DNA of 64,000 nucleotides from assembly GCF_024612015.1 (NCBI RefSeq), contig NZ_CP102512.1, forward strand, positions 10,726,001 to 10,790,000, given 5' to 3'. This stretch comes from Streptomyces sp. CA-210063. Its GTDB lineage: Bacteria; Actinomycetota; Actinomycetes; Streptomycetales; Streptomycetaceae. The notes beneath the pieces are model-generated. The model was not told the origin of the DNA. It was given only the letters and a program-made list of their open reading frames with translations, and searched no databases. A program made the translations under genes and the position numbers. Positions within the stretch are counted from its first letter, which is position 1, and every line of letters starts with the position of its first letter. Positions 51,218-59,462 of this stretch are shown one piece after another.

Positions 51218-51342
51218 AACCGAGGAAGATCGGACTTAACGCCCTCTTCGACCTCGCCGACACGATCATCACCGTCCGCGGCCTCATCCGCCGCTCCTGG
51301 AAGACCCACCGCTGGGACGCGCGGCCTTCTCGGTGCCCGTGA
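51218..51342 (+). pseudogene. IS5-family transposase, C-terminal tail fragment
   Basis: The short plus-strand frame NALFDLADTIITVRGLIRRS then WKTHRWDARPSR is the usual last 30-35 residues of another IS5-type transposase. It overlaps nothing else and stands beside the complete IS5 copy in opposite orientation. Only the tail remains. Confidence 0.6.
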
Positions 51343-51379
51343 ACATCACCGCGGCCGGTGTCGGAAGGCGTACGTCAGA

Positions 51380-51685
51380 ATGGGCGGCACCATGGACGAC
51401 GAGAAGCCACGACCCAGGTGGCGATTCACCCTGCCCTGGGCAATCCTCGACGTGTTCGCCGACGGCCCCGCCCCCTCGGCGCTGCAAGCCACCGCCGCAG
51501 CCCTCGCTCACCTGGAAGACCGCTTCCGTCCCGCACTGCTCCGCCCGAACCGATGGCCGGAGGGCGCCTACGCGGCAGTCCGGCCTGCAAACCAGTCGAT
51601 GCCTGAGCCTGCCGGAATTCCGGCGGAACCGGGCTTGCAGGAGCTGGTTGAGGAGATCAGCGCCTGCAGCAGCGAGGTTCCCTGA
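51380..51685 (+). CDS. Small protein paired with the CHAT protease
   Basis: 101 residues from ATG 51380 (ATG 51392 would give 97). It has no signal peptide or membrane segment. Aromatic stretches (RWRFTLPWAILDVFADG) precede a helix (LQATAAALAHLEDRFRPAL), then a Pro-rich linker, and the end is acidic (GLQELVEEISACSSEVP). The stop is two bases before the ATG of the CHAT gene, so the two are translated together. It could be a sensor, inhibitor or substrate of the protease. No family is recognised. Confidence 0.6.
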   Translation: MGGTMDDEKPRPRWRFTLPWAILDVFADGPAPSALQATAAALAHLEDRFRPALLRPNRWPEGAYAAVRPANQSMPEPAGIPAEPGLQELVEEISACSSEVP

Positions 51686-51687
51686 CG

Positions 51688-53841
51688 ATGTCGTCACCGT
51701 TCGAGAAGCCGCCGTTGTACGTGGTCCCGTTCACTCCGGGAGCCGCGGAGGGCCGGGCTCAGGACCAGTCAGCCTACGCACCCGTTCTGTTTGAGCGCCC
51801 GGAGGCTGTGGAGTCGACCGTCCCCCACGGTCTGGCCAAAACGGTGGCCACCGCGCTGCCCGGGCTCTGGTACTGCCTGCACCTACCCGCCGCGCTCTCG
51901 GACCTCATCGACGTCGATATCTGGATGCTCAAGGCAGCCCAGAACCTGAGCCTTGAGCACAACATCCTGCTGGTGCCGATCGACTGCTTCGACGAGGACG
52001 TACTCGGTCGTCATCTGCAGTACCACCATCCCGTGGTCACCATCTGCCCGGACGAACTGCTGGACGAAGCCCGGCAGCGGGCCTCGACACTGGGATTCGC
52101 GCTGCCTACGACTCCCTACTCCCAGCTGTCCGACGCCACCCTCACCGCTCAGTGGAAGGCCGTTCACGAGCACTTCATCCCCGATCTGCCGAGGCTGACG
52201 GGGGAGGTGCCCCTCACTCACCGCCTGGATCTGGCCCCCCTCACCCTGCCTCACCGCAGGCTGGCCCGACAGATGGGATGGCCAACTGCAGAGTCGGTCG
52301 TCCAGGACACGAGCGCGAGCGAAGCATTCGCGCAGGCCCTCCGTGGCCAGACCTTCTTGGCCGCTTTGACGCGCCTGGAACGGGAGGGGGCATCCCACGA
52401 CGAGGCTGACCGACGCTTCCGCCAGACATTCGAGGAAGAAGCAACCCGACTGCGGGTACCAGTTGCACTGGCCCTGCCGGGTACGGCACCGGCCTACGCC
52501 CGCATCGCCTACGACAGTGAGCTACGGCGCCGGACGGGACCCCAGTCCGCCGTCAACCCGAACGACACATGGTCGGTCACGCTCCACGAACGCCCCGATC
52601 ACATGGTCGAACGAGCAGCCATCGAATTCGCAGTGACGCACCAGTCCGTCGCGAGCAGCGGACTGGGCCTCATGCTGCCCACCATGCCCCCGGACGCTTT
52701 CATCACTCTTGCCGAACTCGAACGGCATTTCCACACCCCCCACAGCAGCGCCGCCGTGAGACGTCTGCTCACCCGGCTCAATGACGCGGCCCAGCCGCTA
52801 TGGAGCAAAGAACTGAAGGCCGCCATCCAGCGAGCCTCGTACCTGACGGTGTTCTCCGACTTTCCTCTCGGCCTGCTGACCATGCCCGGAGACAGCGCCC
52901 CGCTGTGCGCACGCCTGCCCGTCATGTACAGGCCCTTGCAGCCATTGACCAGGATGGTGCAGCAGCAGCTGTCCGCCCCACCGGCCATGAGCCTGGACCG
53001 CAGCATCAAAGTCCTGGTGGCCGAGTGCATCCCTGTCAGCGACCCGGTCGGACGGATGTCGAGACAGGGATGGGACATTGCCCGCGAGACCGTCGCACCC
53101 GACTCGGTCACACTCACCATCATCCAAGCCGAGACCCTCACCCTTGAAGCTCTCCGGCAATCCGTGGCCGAACACCGCCCCGACATCCTCATCATCAGCG
53201 CGCACGGAACGATGGTCGGCAACATGGCCGCGCTTGTGGTTGGTGACGCGCCACACCTGGACCTCGGCCTGGACCGTATGCCGCCGGTGGTTATCCTCAG
53301 CGCCTGCCACGTCGCCCCCCGCGGCTCCGGCACCGTGGCCATCACCGATCTCCTGCTACGGGAAGGCGCCCTGGCGGTACTCGGCACACAAGTCCCAGTC
53401 GACGTCAGACGTAACGCCATGCTGATGGTCCGCTTCATGGTGTATCTCGCCAAAGAGAACACGAAGCCCGGACAGTTCTCCACCATCCTGGACGTGTGGC
53501 ATCACGTGCAGACGTCGAACGCGGTCAACGACATCATCGACGGAAGCCCCAGCCTCAGGGCATGGGGCACCAGCACCACCATCAATGGCCGGCCTGTCCT
53601 TGTCGAGTTCATGAGCAGCCGGGCCGTCGGCCGAATCCGTCCGCCACACGTCTACGAAGACACCGAACGTGTCCTGGGCGAGATCGCCGACGAGCAGGGC
53701 CAGGGCGACCGCGTACGTAACTGGTTCCGCAGGCCGGGCTACGTCCCCGAATCGCTGTTCTACATCTTCGCCGGTCGTCCCGACCGCATTCACCTCACAC
53801 CCCTGGAGCTGCTGACCGAACAAGCGTGCCCCGGGCGATAG
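51688..53841 (+). CDS. CHAT-domain (caspase-like) protease
   Basis: 717 residues. The CHAT domain occupies about residues 445-620: the strand IKVLVAECIPVSD, then HRPDILIISAHGTMVGNMAA with catalytic His506, then VVILSACHVAPRGSGTVAIT with Cys540, and LLREGALAVLGTQVPVDV. The N-terminal 440 residues lack visible TPRs, contain alpha/beta stretches (LIDVDIWMLKAAQNLSLEHN; NILLVPIDCFDEDVLG) and are not recognised. A C-terminal extension of about 100 residues follows (RVRNWFRRPGYVPESLFYIF). CHAT proteases act in separase-like cleavage and in several phage-defence systems. The target here is unknown. It is coupled to the upstream 101-residue gene. Confidence 0.8.
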   Translation: MSSPFEKPPLYVVPFTPGAAEGRAQDQSAYAPVLFERPEAVESTVPHGLAKTVATALPGLWYCLHLPAALSDLIDVDIWMLKAAQNLSLEHNILLVPIDCFDEDVLGRHLQYHHPVVTICPDELLDEARQRASTLGFALPTTPYSQLSDATLTAQWKAVHEHFIPDLPRLTGEVPLTHRLDLAPLTLPHRRLARQMGWPTAESVVQDTSASEAFAQALRGQTFLAALTRLEREGASHDEADRRFRQTFEEEATRLRVPVALALPGTAPAYARIAYDSELRRRTGPQSAVNPNDTWSVTLHERPDHMVERAAIEFAVTHQSVASSGLGLMLPTMPPDAFITLAELERHFHTPHSSAAVRRLLTRLNDAAQPLWSKELKAAIQRASYLTVFSDFPLGLLTMPGDSAPLCARLPVMYRPLQPLTRMVQQQLSAPPAMSLDRSIKVLVAECIPVSDPVGRMSRQGWDIARETVAPDSVTLTIIQAETLTLEALRQSVAEHRPDILIISAHGTMVGNMAALVVGDAPHLDLGLDRMPPVVILSACHVAPRGSGTVAITDLLLREGALAVLGTQVPVDVRRNAMLMVRFMVYLAKENTKPGQFSTILDVWHHVQTSNAVNDIIDGSPSLRAWGTSTTINGRPVLVEFMSSRAVGRIRPPHVYEDTERVLGEIADEQGQGDRVRNWFRRPGYVPESLFYIFAGRPDRIHLTPLELLTEQACPGR

Positions 53842-54042
53842 CTGCCAGGCTCCTGCACCCTTCGCTCCCGCCGGTACGTCGGGGCCGTACTGCTCGGACC
53901 AACGCCGGCACCGGCCAAACCACCTTCGCGAGGTAATCGGTTCAGCTCATCCATACGCATCGTGTGGGAGTCGAGGCGATCCGAAAGATCCCGACGGTGC
54001 CTCCTCCGGTCATTCAGGACGCCGACCGGGCCACCGCCACCC
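53842..54042. other. Spacer between the CHAT module and the ISAs1 element
   Basis: No gene is seen. GCCGGTACGTCGGGGCCGTAC after the CHAT stop gives only a weak hairpin. The ISAs1 left terminus begins at 54043. Confidence 0.35.
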
Positions 54043-54203
54043 AGAGCTTCGGCGTAGTCGGGTGGCGTCCGATTTGTGTTCAAGTGGGGCCGGCTTCGAC
54101 AAGATCAAGACGGCTCCCGCAACCGCCATGCCATGGGAGGCGGCGACGTCCCGCCCCTGTGCGAAACTGCCGCCCACCCTCTGCCTCGGCCCTTGCTTCA
54201 CCT

Positions 54204-54237
54204 ATCGAATTACGATAGATTCCCATCGTGATTCGAT
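54204..54237. promoter_or_regulatory. Palindromic operator before the DUF2975/XRE genes
   Basis: ATCGAATTACGAT (54204-54216) and ATCGTGATTCGAT (54225-54237) are 13-bp inverted arms with one mismatch and an 8-base spacer, ending 13 bases before the ATG at 54251. It is locally AT-rich. Its position suggests autoregulation by the XRE protein. Confidence 0.65.
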
Positions 54238-54250
54238 GGAAGGATGGGTC

Positions 54251-54742
54251 ATGGGAAAGCTGACCGTGCGTGCGCTGCGCGCCCTGCTCGTGGTGGTGCT
54301 CGCCGGCACCGTGCTCGTGCAGGCATTGATGGTGTGGACATTGGTCAGCGGGAGCGACCCGGAGGACGGGTCGCTCCCGCTGACCGCGCTGCGCGTGATC
54401 ACGATCCTGGGCATGGTGTCGGTCCAGGTCGCCCTGGTCTGCGTATGGCGGCTGGTGACGATGGTGCGACGCGGAACCGTGTTCTCCCACGCCGCCTTCC
54501 GGTACGTGGACGGCGTGATCGGCGCGATCGTGGCGGCTGCCCTCGTATGGTTCGCGGTCACGGCCATCAATGCGCCGGGCCAGAGGGACGACCCGGGCGT
54601 CACCGTCATCATGGGCGGGGTTGGCGTGGCCATCCTGGGGGTCGCGCTCATCGTGCTCGTGCTGCGGATGCTGCTCGCCCAGGCCGTCGCGCGCGACGTC
54701 GAAGCGACGCGGATGCAGGCCGAGCTGGACGAGGTGATCTGA
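54251..54742 (+). CDS. DUF2975-family membrane protein
   Basis: 163 residues from ATG 54251, with GGAAGGA six bases upstream. Four hydrophobic helices (ALLVVVLAGTVLVQALMVWT; VITILGMVSVQVALVCVWRL; GVIGAIVAAALVWFAVTAI; VGVAILGVALIVLVLRMLL) are arranged as in DUF2975 proteins, with the loop LVTMVRRGTVFSHAAFRYVD between helices 2 and 3. The family is nearly always coupled to a small XRE regulator, as here (TGATG overlap at 54740-54744). It may act as a membrane sensor or effector in stress or sporulation control. Confidence 0.85.
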   Translation: MGKLTVRALRALLVVVLAGTVLVQALMVWTLVSGSDPEDGSLPLTALRVITILGMVSVQVALVCVWRLVTMVRRGTVFSHAAFRYVDGVIGAIVAAALVWFAVTAINAPGQRDDPGVTVIMGGVGVAILGVALIVLVLRMLLAQAVARDVEATRMQAELDEVI

Positions 54743-55002
54743 TGCCGATCGCCGTCGACATCGACGTGATGCTGGCCAGGCGGAAGATGTCCGTGGGCGA
54801 GCTCGCGGACCGCGTAGGGATCACGCCCGCCAACCTGGCGGTCCTCAAGAACGGCCGCGCCAAGGCGGTGCGCTTCGCGACGCTCGCCGCGCTCTGCGAG
54901 GTGCTCAAGTGCCAGCCGGGCGACCTGCTGCGCTGGGAGGCTGAGGACGCGCAGCTGACTGACGTGCCCTTCCAAGATCATGGAGTTCTCGACGCCCCGT
55001 GA
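54742..55002 (+). CDS. XRE-family regulator (YozG-like) paired with DUF2975
   Basis: 86 residues. The core is VDIDVMLARRKMSVGELADR then VGITPANLAVLKNGRAKAVR, FATLAALCEVLKCQPGDLLR, a compact Cro/C1-type HTH. Relatives end soon after LLRWEAEDA. Here about 17 further residues (QLTDVPFQDHGVLDAP) run into ISAs1 sequence, so the C-terminal tail may be a junction product. The palindrome at 54204-54237 is its likely operator. Confidence 0.85.
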   Translation: MPIAVDIDVMLARRKMSVGELADRVGITPANLAVLKNGRAKAVRFATLAALCEVLKCQPGDLLRWEAEDAQLTDVPFQDHGVLDAP

Positions 55003-55005
55003 TCC

Positions 55006-56207
55006 TTGTGGAAGACCGTGCCTGCCGACGTATCATCGCCGATCCCGCCTGCCTTGGACCAACTCCGCGAGCATCCCGGGGCCGTGCCCGAGGAGATCCC
55101 GGGCCTGCTGGAGCGACTGGCCGAGGTTCCCCACCCTCGCGATCCGCGCGGCGTACGGCACGCTCTGGTCGTCGTGCTCGCGCTGACCGCGTGCGCGGTT
55201 CTGGCCGGATCGACCTCCCTGCTGGCGGTGGGTGAGTGGATCACCGACGCCCCGCCGTCCGTCCTGGAGCGCCTTGGCGTACGGCCCGACCCGCTGTCCC
55301 CGAAGCGGTGCCTGCCGGCGGAGGCGACGGTGCGGCGGCTGCTGGGCCGCATCGACGGCGACGCGTTGGACCGGGCGGTGGGTCGGTGGCCGGCCGACCG
55401 GCGCGCTGGGGCCGACGGTCAACTGCACGCAGTGGCGGTCGACGGCAAGACCCTACGCGGAGCGGCCAGGGCCACGGGCCGCAAGATCCACCTGCTCGCC
55501 GCCTGCGACCACCTCTCCGGCCTGGTCCTCGCCCAACTCGCCGTAAGCGAGAAGACCAACGAGATCACTTGCTTCCCAGCCTCTGCTGGAAACCCTCGCT
55601 GAGCTAGCGGGCGTGGTCGTCACCAGCGAGTCCATGCACACCCAGCGTGAGCACGCCAGCTATCTGCTCGGCCGAGGCGCGCACTACATCGTGACCGTGA
55701 AGGGGAACCAGAAGCAGCTCCACAAGCAGCTCACGTCCCTTCCCTGGAAGCAGATCCCGCTGCAGGGCCGCACCCGCGACGCCGACCACGGCCGCGGCGA
55801 GATCCGCCGTATCAAGGTATGCACGGTGAACAGCCAGCCTGCTCTTTCCCGGCGCCCGCCAGGCTGTCCAGCTCAAGCGCCGCCGAGTGGACCGCAAGAC
55901 CGGCAAGGTCAGCATCAAGACCGTCTACGCGGTCACCAGCCTCACTGCGGAACAGGCCACACCCGCTGAGCTCGCTCGGCTGATCCGCAGCCACTGGAAG
56001 ATCGAAGCCCTGCACCACGTCCGAGACGTGACGTTCACCGAGGACGCCTCCCACCTGCGAACCGGATCCGAGCCCCGCGCCATGGCGACCTGGCGCAACC
56101 TCGCCATCGCCGCCCTTCGCCTCGCCGGGAAGAGCAGCATCGCCGCCGGCCTCCGGCACAACGCCCGCGACGCCAGCCGACCGCTCACCCTCCTCGGACT
56201 CACTTGA
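55006..56207 (+). pseudogene. ISAs1-family transposase with two frameshifts
   Basis: The part to about 55575 encodes [40 protein letters not shown], the first Asp region [20 protein letters not shown] and [16 protein letters not shown]. An extra C near 55574-55576 shifts the frame ([20 protein letters not shown] continues in the next). A 4-base AGCC-type duplication near 55831-55838 shifts it again before [19 protein letters not shown]. The ending is [20 protein letters not shown], with the Glu, and RPLTLLGLT. The protein is otherwise complete, so decay is recent. Confidence 0.85.
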
Positions 56208-56245
56208 TCACGAAACAGACGTCACGCGACTACGCCGAGGCCCTG

Positions 56246-57115
56246 AGCTGGTGGCTGAGCCCCGCAGCCTCAAGCCGCCGTCTGGCGGTTGTCGCTGACC
56301 AGACCCCCGATTCGCCTGCCCCGGCCGGTTGCACCTCCTCTTCTCCCAGCACTGATGTGCCTGGAGAAGCGTCCCGGCCGCGGAAAGCCGTCGCTGCGAA
56401 GGCCGGAGCGGAGATCCGTGGCGAGGTCCTGCTCACTCTCGCTCAGCTGCGCCTGGCCACACGCCGCCAGCTCAAGGCGCTGCTGCCCCGCCAGCAGGAC
56501 ACCGGCCACGTCCGTCGCGTGCTGCGCAACCTGCGCGACGAATCCCCGGCCCTGGTCGGCCGGACCAACCGCGCCCAGCAGAGCTACTGGTACTTCGCCC
56601 CGGCGGGCCTCGCCGAAGCCGCCGCCTCCGGCGAACTCGCGCCGACGGCCGGTCGGGCCACCGGCAAGCGCGTCGCCGCCAGCAGGACGCGCCTGCGGGA
56701 GCACGACCTCGCCCTGGTCGACACCGTCATCGCCTTCCACCAGGCGAAGATGGCCGACCACGCCGACTGGCAACTCGAAGTCGCCCACCCCACCCCGGCC
56801 GGGAACCTGGTGCCCGACGCCGTGGTGCTCCTGGCCGACGGCTCCAGCGCCTTCGTGGAGATCGACCGCACCATGTCCTCCGCCCGCCTGGTCGTCAAGC
56901 TGGAACGCTACGACGCCTACCGCAAGCCGCCGCCGTCCGGGCGCGGCAACGCCGCCCGCGCCCCACGCAGTCACTGGCAGGAGACCTACGCCGGGCCGTC
57001 CATGGACAGGCCCTTCCCGCCGGTGCTGTTCGTCTTCGCTCCCGCCCTGCGCCGCGCGGCCCCGGCAACGAGTGAGGCCGCCTTCCACGAGCGCGCCCAA
57101 CGCGCTCGGGCGTGA
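56246..57115 (+). CDS. Replication-relaxation family protein (5' end altered by ISAs1)
   Basis: The conserved part begins AEIRGEVLLTLAQLRLATRR, an HTH, then RRVLRNLRDESPALVGRTNR and SYWYFAPAGLAEAA. A nuclease-like region follows (HDLALVDTVIAFHQ; LVPDAVVLLADGSSAFVEID; VVKLERYDAYR). This is the replication-relaxation family found on actinobacterial plasmids and integrative elements. The ISAs1 right end stops at 56245, so the native start and promoter were probably replaced. The best in-frame start is GTG 56357, giving 252 residues. The role is inferred to be in plasmid or element replication. Confidence 0.75.
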   Translation, partial: SWWLSPAASSRRLAVVADQTPDSPAPAGCTSSSPSTDVPGEASRPRKAVAAKAGAEIRGEVLLTLAQLRLATRRQLKALLPRQQDTGHVRRVLRNLRDESPALVGRTNRAQQSYWYFAPAGLAEAAASGELAPTAGRATGKRVAASRTRLREHDLALVDTVIAFHQAKMADHADWQLEVAHPTPAGNLVPDAVVLLADGSSAFVEIDRTMSSARLVVKLERYDAYRKPPPSGRGNAARAPRSHWQETYAGPSMDRPFPPVLFVFAPALRRAAPATSEAAFHERAQRARA

Positions 57116-57252
57116 ACTACCGGCTCATCGTGGCGACCACGACGCTGGCGCAGCTGACCCGGCAGGGGCCCGATGAGCCGGTGTGGCGAGTGGCCGGCCG
57201 CGGCGTGGGGGAGGAACGCTGCTCTCTGGACGCGTTGCCGAAGGCGCGGTGA
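57112..57252 (+). CDS. Small hypothetical protein
   Basis: 46 residues from GTG 57112, which overlaps the replication-relaxation stop (GTGA). It reads MNYRLIVATTTLAQLTRQGP, then DEPVWRVAGRGVGEERCSLD and ALPKAR. Translational coupling and clean composition support expression. No family is recognised. Confidence 0.5.
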   Translation: MNYRLIVATTTLAQLTRQGPDEPVWRVAGRGVGEERCSLDALPKAR

Positions 57253-57347
57253 GCGCGGCGGGCCCGGCCCGGCCTGAGGGAGCGGAGGCACGGGCCGGGC
57301 CCGCCGCCGCGCGGGCGTTGTCAGTGGCGGCTGAGAGGCTGGACGGC

Positions 57348-57644
57348 ATGAACGGAGACGAGCAGCTGCTGAACGGCCGGGTCTACGGCCACGACCACGA
57401 GGACCCCAACCCCGGTCCGCTCCCGCACCGGACCTACGCCGAACTGGTCGGCGGACCGCTGGACGGCCTGCTGCTGGACATTCACGGATGGCGGACCGTG
57501 GAAGTCGACGACGGGGTGGCCCTGGCCACCGAGCTCGGGCAGTTCCCCGGCGGACGCGCCCTCTACGACCCGCGCCCCGGCGAGGCGCGTACGCCGGGCC
57601 CGGGTGTGAGCTGCCGCTTCTACCACTCCGGCGACACACCCTGA
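57348..57644 (+). CDS. Hypothetical protein
   Basis: 98 residues from ATG 57348. It contains PNPGPLPHRTYAELVGGPLD, GLLLDIHGWRTVEVDDGVAL and GVSCRFYHSGDTP. Short proteins with a GGPLDG motif of this kind occur on Streptomyces plasmids and phages, without known function. It follows the replication-relaxation gene and the 46-residue ORF in the same direction. Confidence 0.55.
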   Translation: MNGDEQLLNGRVYGHDHEDPNPGPLPHRTYAELVGGPLDGLLLDIHGWRTVEVDDGVALATELGQFPGGRALYDPRPGEARTPGPGVSCRFYHSGDTP

Positions 57645-57786
57645 CCGCACAACGACCGCACAACCCTGGCTCAAGCCGCATAGCCCGTGTCCAAGATTCC
57701 GGGTCAAGGCCCTCTTCAGCCTCGTGCAACCCTTTGTGCACCAAGAGGGTCGTACGGGCGTCGGATCATCAGACGGGAGCATCACC

Positions 57787-59231
57787 TTGGCGCTTCGTAC
57801 CCTGCCCGTGGCCACGGCAGCCGCCGCACTCGCCCTTGCCGTCGCCGGGCTCAACGCGCCCACGGCCGTCGCCGCGCCTTCCGGCCTGGCCGACGACTTC
57901 AACGGCGACGGCTACCGCGACCTCGCCATCGGGACGCCCAAGGCGAGCGGCGGCACGGTCACCGTCCTCTTCGGCTCGGCCGCCGGCGTCAGCCGGACCC
58001 GGTTCGTGAACGTCACCCAGAACACCCCCCGCGTGCCCGGCGCTTCGGAGAGCGTGGACAAGTTCGGCGAGAACGTCACCAGCGGCGACGTGAACGGCGA
58101 CGGGTACGCCGACCTGATCGTCGGTGCGCCCGGCGAGGAGGTCACCGGCAAGCCGCGCGGCTCGGTGACGATCGTCTGGGGCGGCGCGAAGCCGTTCACC
58201 TCCGGCGGCATCTCGCTCACGGCCCCGACCGCCGGCGCGGCCGGTTTCGGAGAGGGCGCGGCCTTCGCCGACCTCGACGGGGACGGCAACGGCAACCTGA
58301 CCGTCGTCGGCACCGACACCTTCTGGTGGTACGCCGACGGCGAGCCCACGCAGGACGGCGCGTTCGGCCCGGAAAGGGAGTTCCTGCCCGACGGCGTACA
58401 ACTGGACGGCATCGTGGCCGGCCACTTCTCCTCCAAGGACGGCAGCAACGGTTTCGATTACGTCTTCCACGGCCGCCAGTACGATCTGGACGGCTCCCCG
58501 ATGTCCGGCTACGTGGGCGTGCTGCGCGGTGGCCCCGGCGACATCGGCTCCTCCCACACGGTCCTCAGCGACGACGGGACGACCGGCTCCGCCGCGTGGT
58601 GGTCGTCGGCCGTCGCGACGGGCGACATCAACGGCGACGGGTACGACGACCTGGTCACCGCCGACGAGGCGGGCTCGAGGGCGGTTCGTTCATGGTGCGG
58701 TACGGCTCGGCGTCCGGTCTGCCGCTCAAGGGCCGCACGTACCACCAGGCCAGCCCCGGCGTCCCGGGCACCGACGAGGTCTACGACGCGTTCGGCTCGG
58801 CGCTCGCCCTGGGCGACGTGACCGGCGACGGCCGCGCGGACCTCGCGGTCGGCGCCCCGTACGAGGACGTGAACGGCAAGCGCAACGTCGGCAATGTCGT
58901 GCTCCTCAAGGGCGGTCCGGACGGCCTGACCACGGCCGGCGCACAGTCCTTCCACCAGGCCACGGCGGGTGTGCCGGGCGCGGCGGAGGCCGGAGACCAC
59001 TTCGGTTCGTCGCTCCGCCTGCGCGACATCAACGGCAACGGCAAGGCCGACCTGGCGATCGGCGCGTTCGGCGAGGACGTCCTGCCGGCCGGCTACGACG
59101 ACGGCGCGGCGGGGGTACTGCGGGGCGCGGCCTCCGGCCTTACGACGACCTCGGCGACGTCCTTCAACGCGACGGACTTCGGGTACCCGGTGGTGGCGGG
59201 CCGGAAGTTCGCGGACGTCTTGGCCCGCTGA
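57787..59231 (+). pseudogene. Secreted FG-GAP (integrin-like) repeat protein, frameshifted
   Basis: TTG 57787 starts a signal peptide (ALRTLPVATAAAALALAVAG, then LNAPTAVAA). Six FG-GAP/VCBS calcium loops follow: DFNGDGYRDLAIG, DVNGDGYADLIVG, DLDGDGNGNL, DINGDGYDDLVTA, DVTGDGRADLAVG and DINGNGKADLAIG. One base is missing near 58674-58682 (AGS to GGSFMVRYG), so the last third is in another frame. The repeats would fold into a beta-propeller for extracellular binding. The lesion is a single indel and could be a sequencing artefact. Confidence 0.8.
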
Positions 59232-59462
59232 GCTTCCCTCGCGGGGTCCATGCGCCGGGCGCACTGCGTCTCTCCATGCCCGGGGCGCGCGCAGCCGGAT
59301 GCCACCACGCGGTGAACGCCGCCCTCGCCTCGGTCGGCCGCCACACCTGCACTCCGGGCACGGCGTGGACGAGGTCCCGGGCGGGCAGCCGGAAGCCGTT
59401 CGAGGCAGGTCACCAGCACCAGCGGGGCATCGCACCGGAGGCCCCGCTGATGACGGTGACGG
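59232..59462. other. Convergent intergenic region
   Basis: It lies between the convergent FG-GAP and GH43 genes. No ORF with family features is seen and no perfect hairpin is evident by eye. Confidence 0.3.

Larger units (their letters stand above)
54043..56245 (+). mobile_element. ISAs1-family element carrying a DUF2975/XRE pair
   Basis: The left end (54043 on) begins CAGAGCTTCGGCGTAGTCG. The right end, read inward from 56245, begins CAGGGCCTCGGCGTAGTCGC. Similarity continues for about 45 bases (GGTGGCGTCCGATTTGTG versus CGTGACGTCTGTTTCGTG). Between them are the DUF2975 and XRE genes with their operator, then an ISAs1 transposase pseudogene. At 2.2 kb it is about 0.9 kb longer than a plain ISAs1, the excess being the regulatory pair. 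No clear target duplication is seen. Confidence 0.7.
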
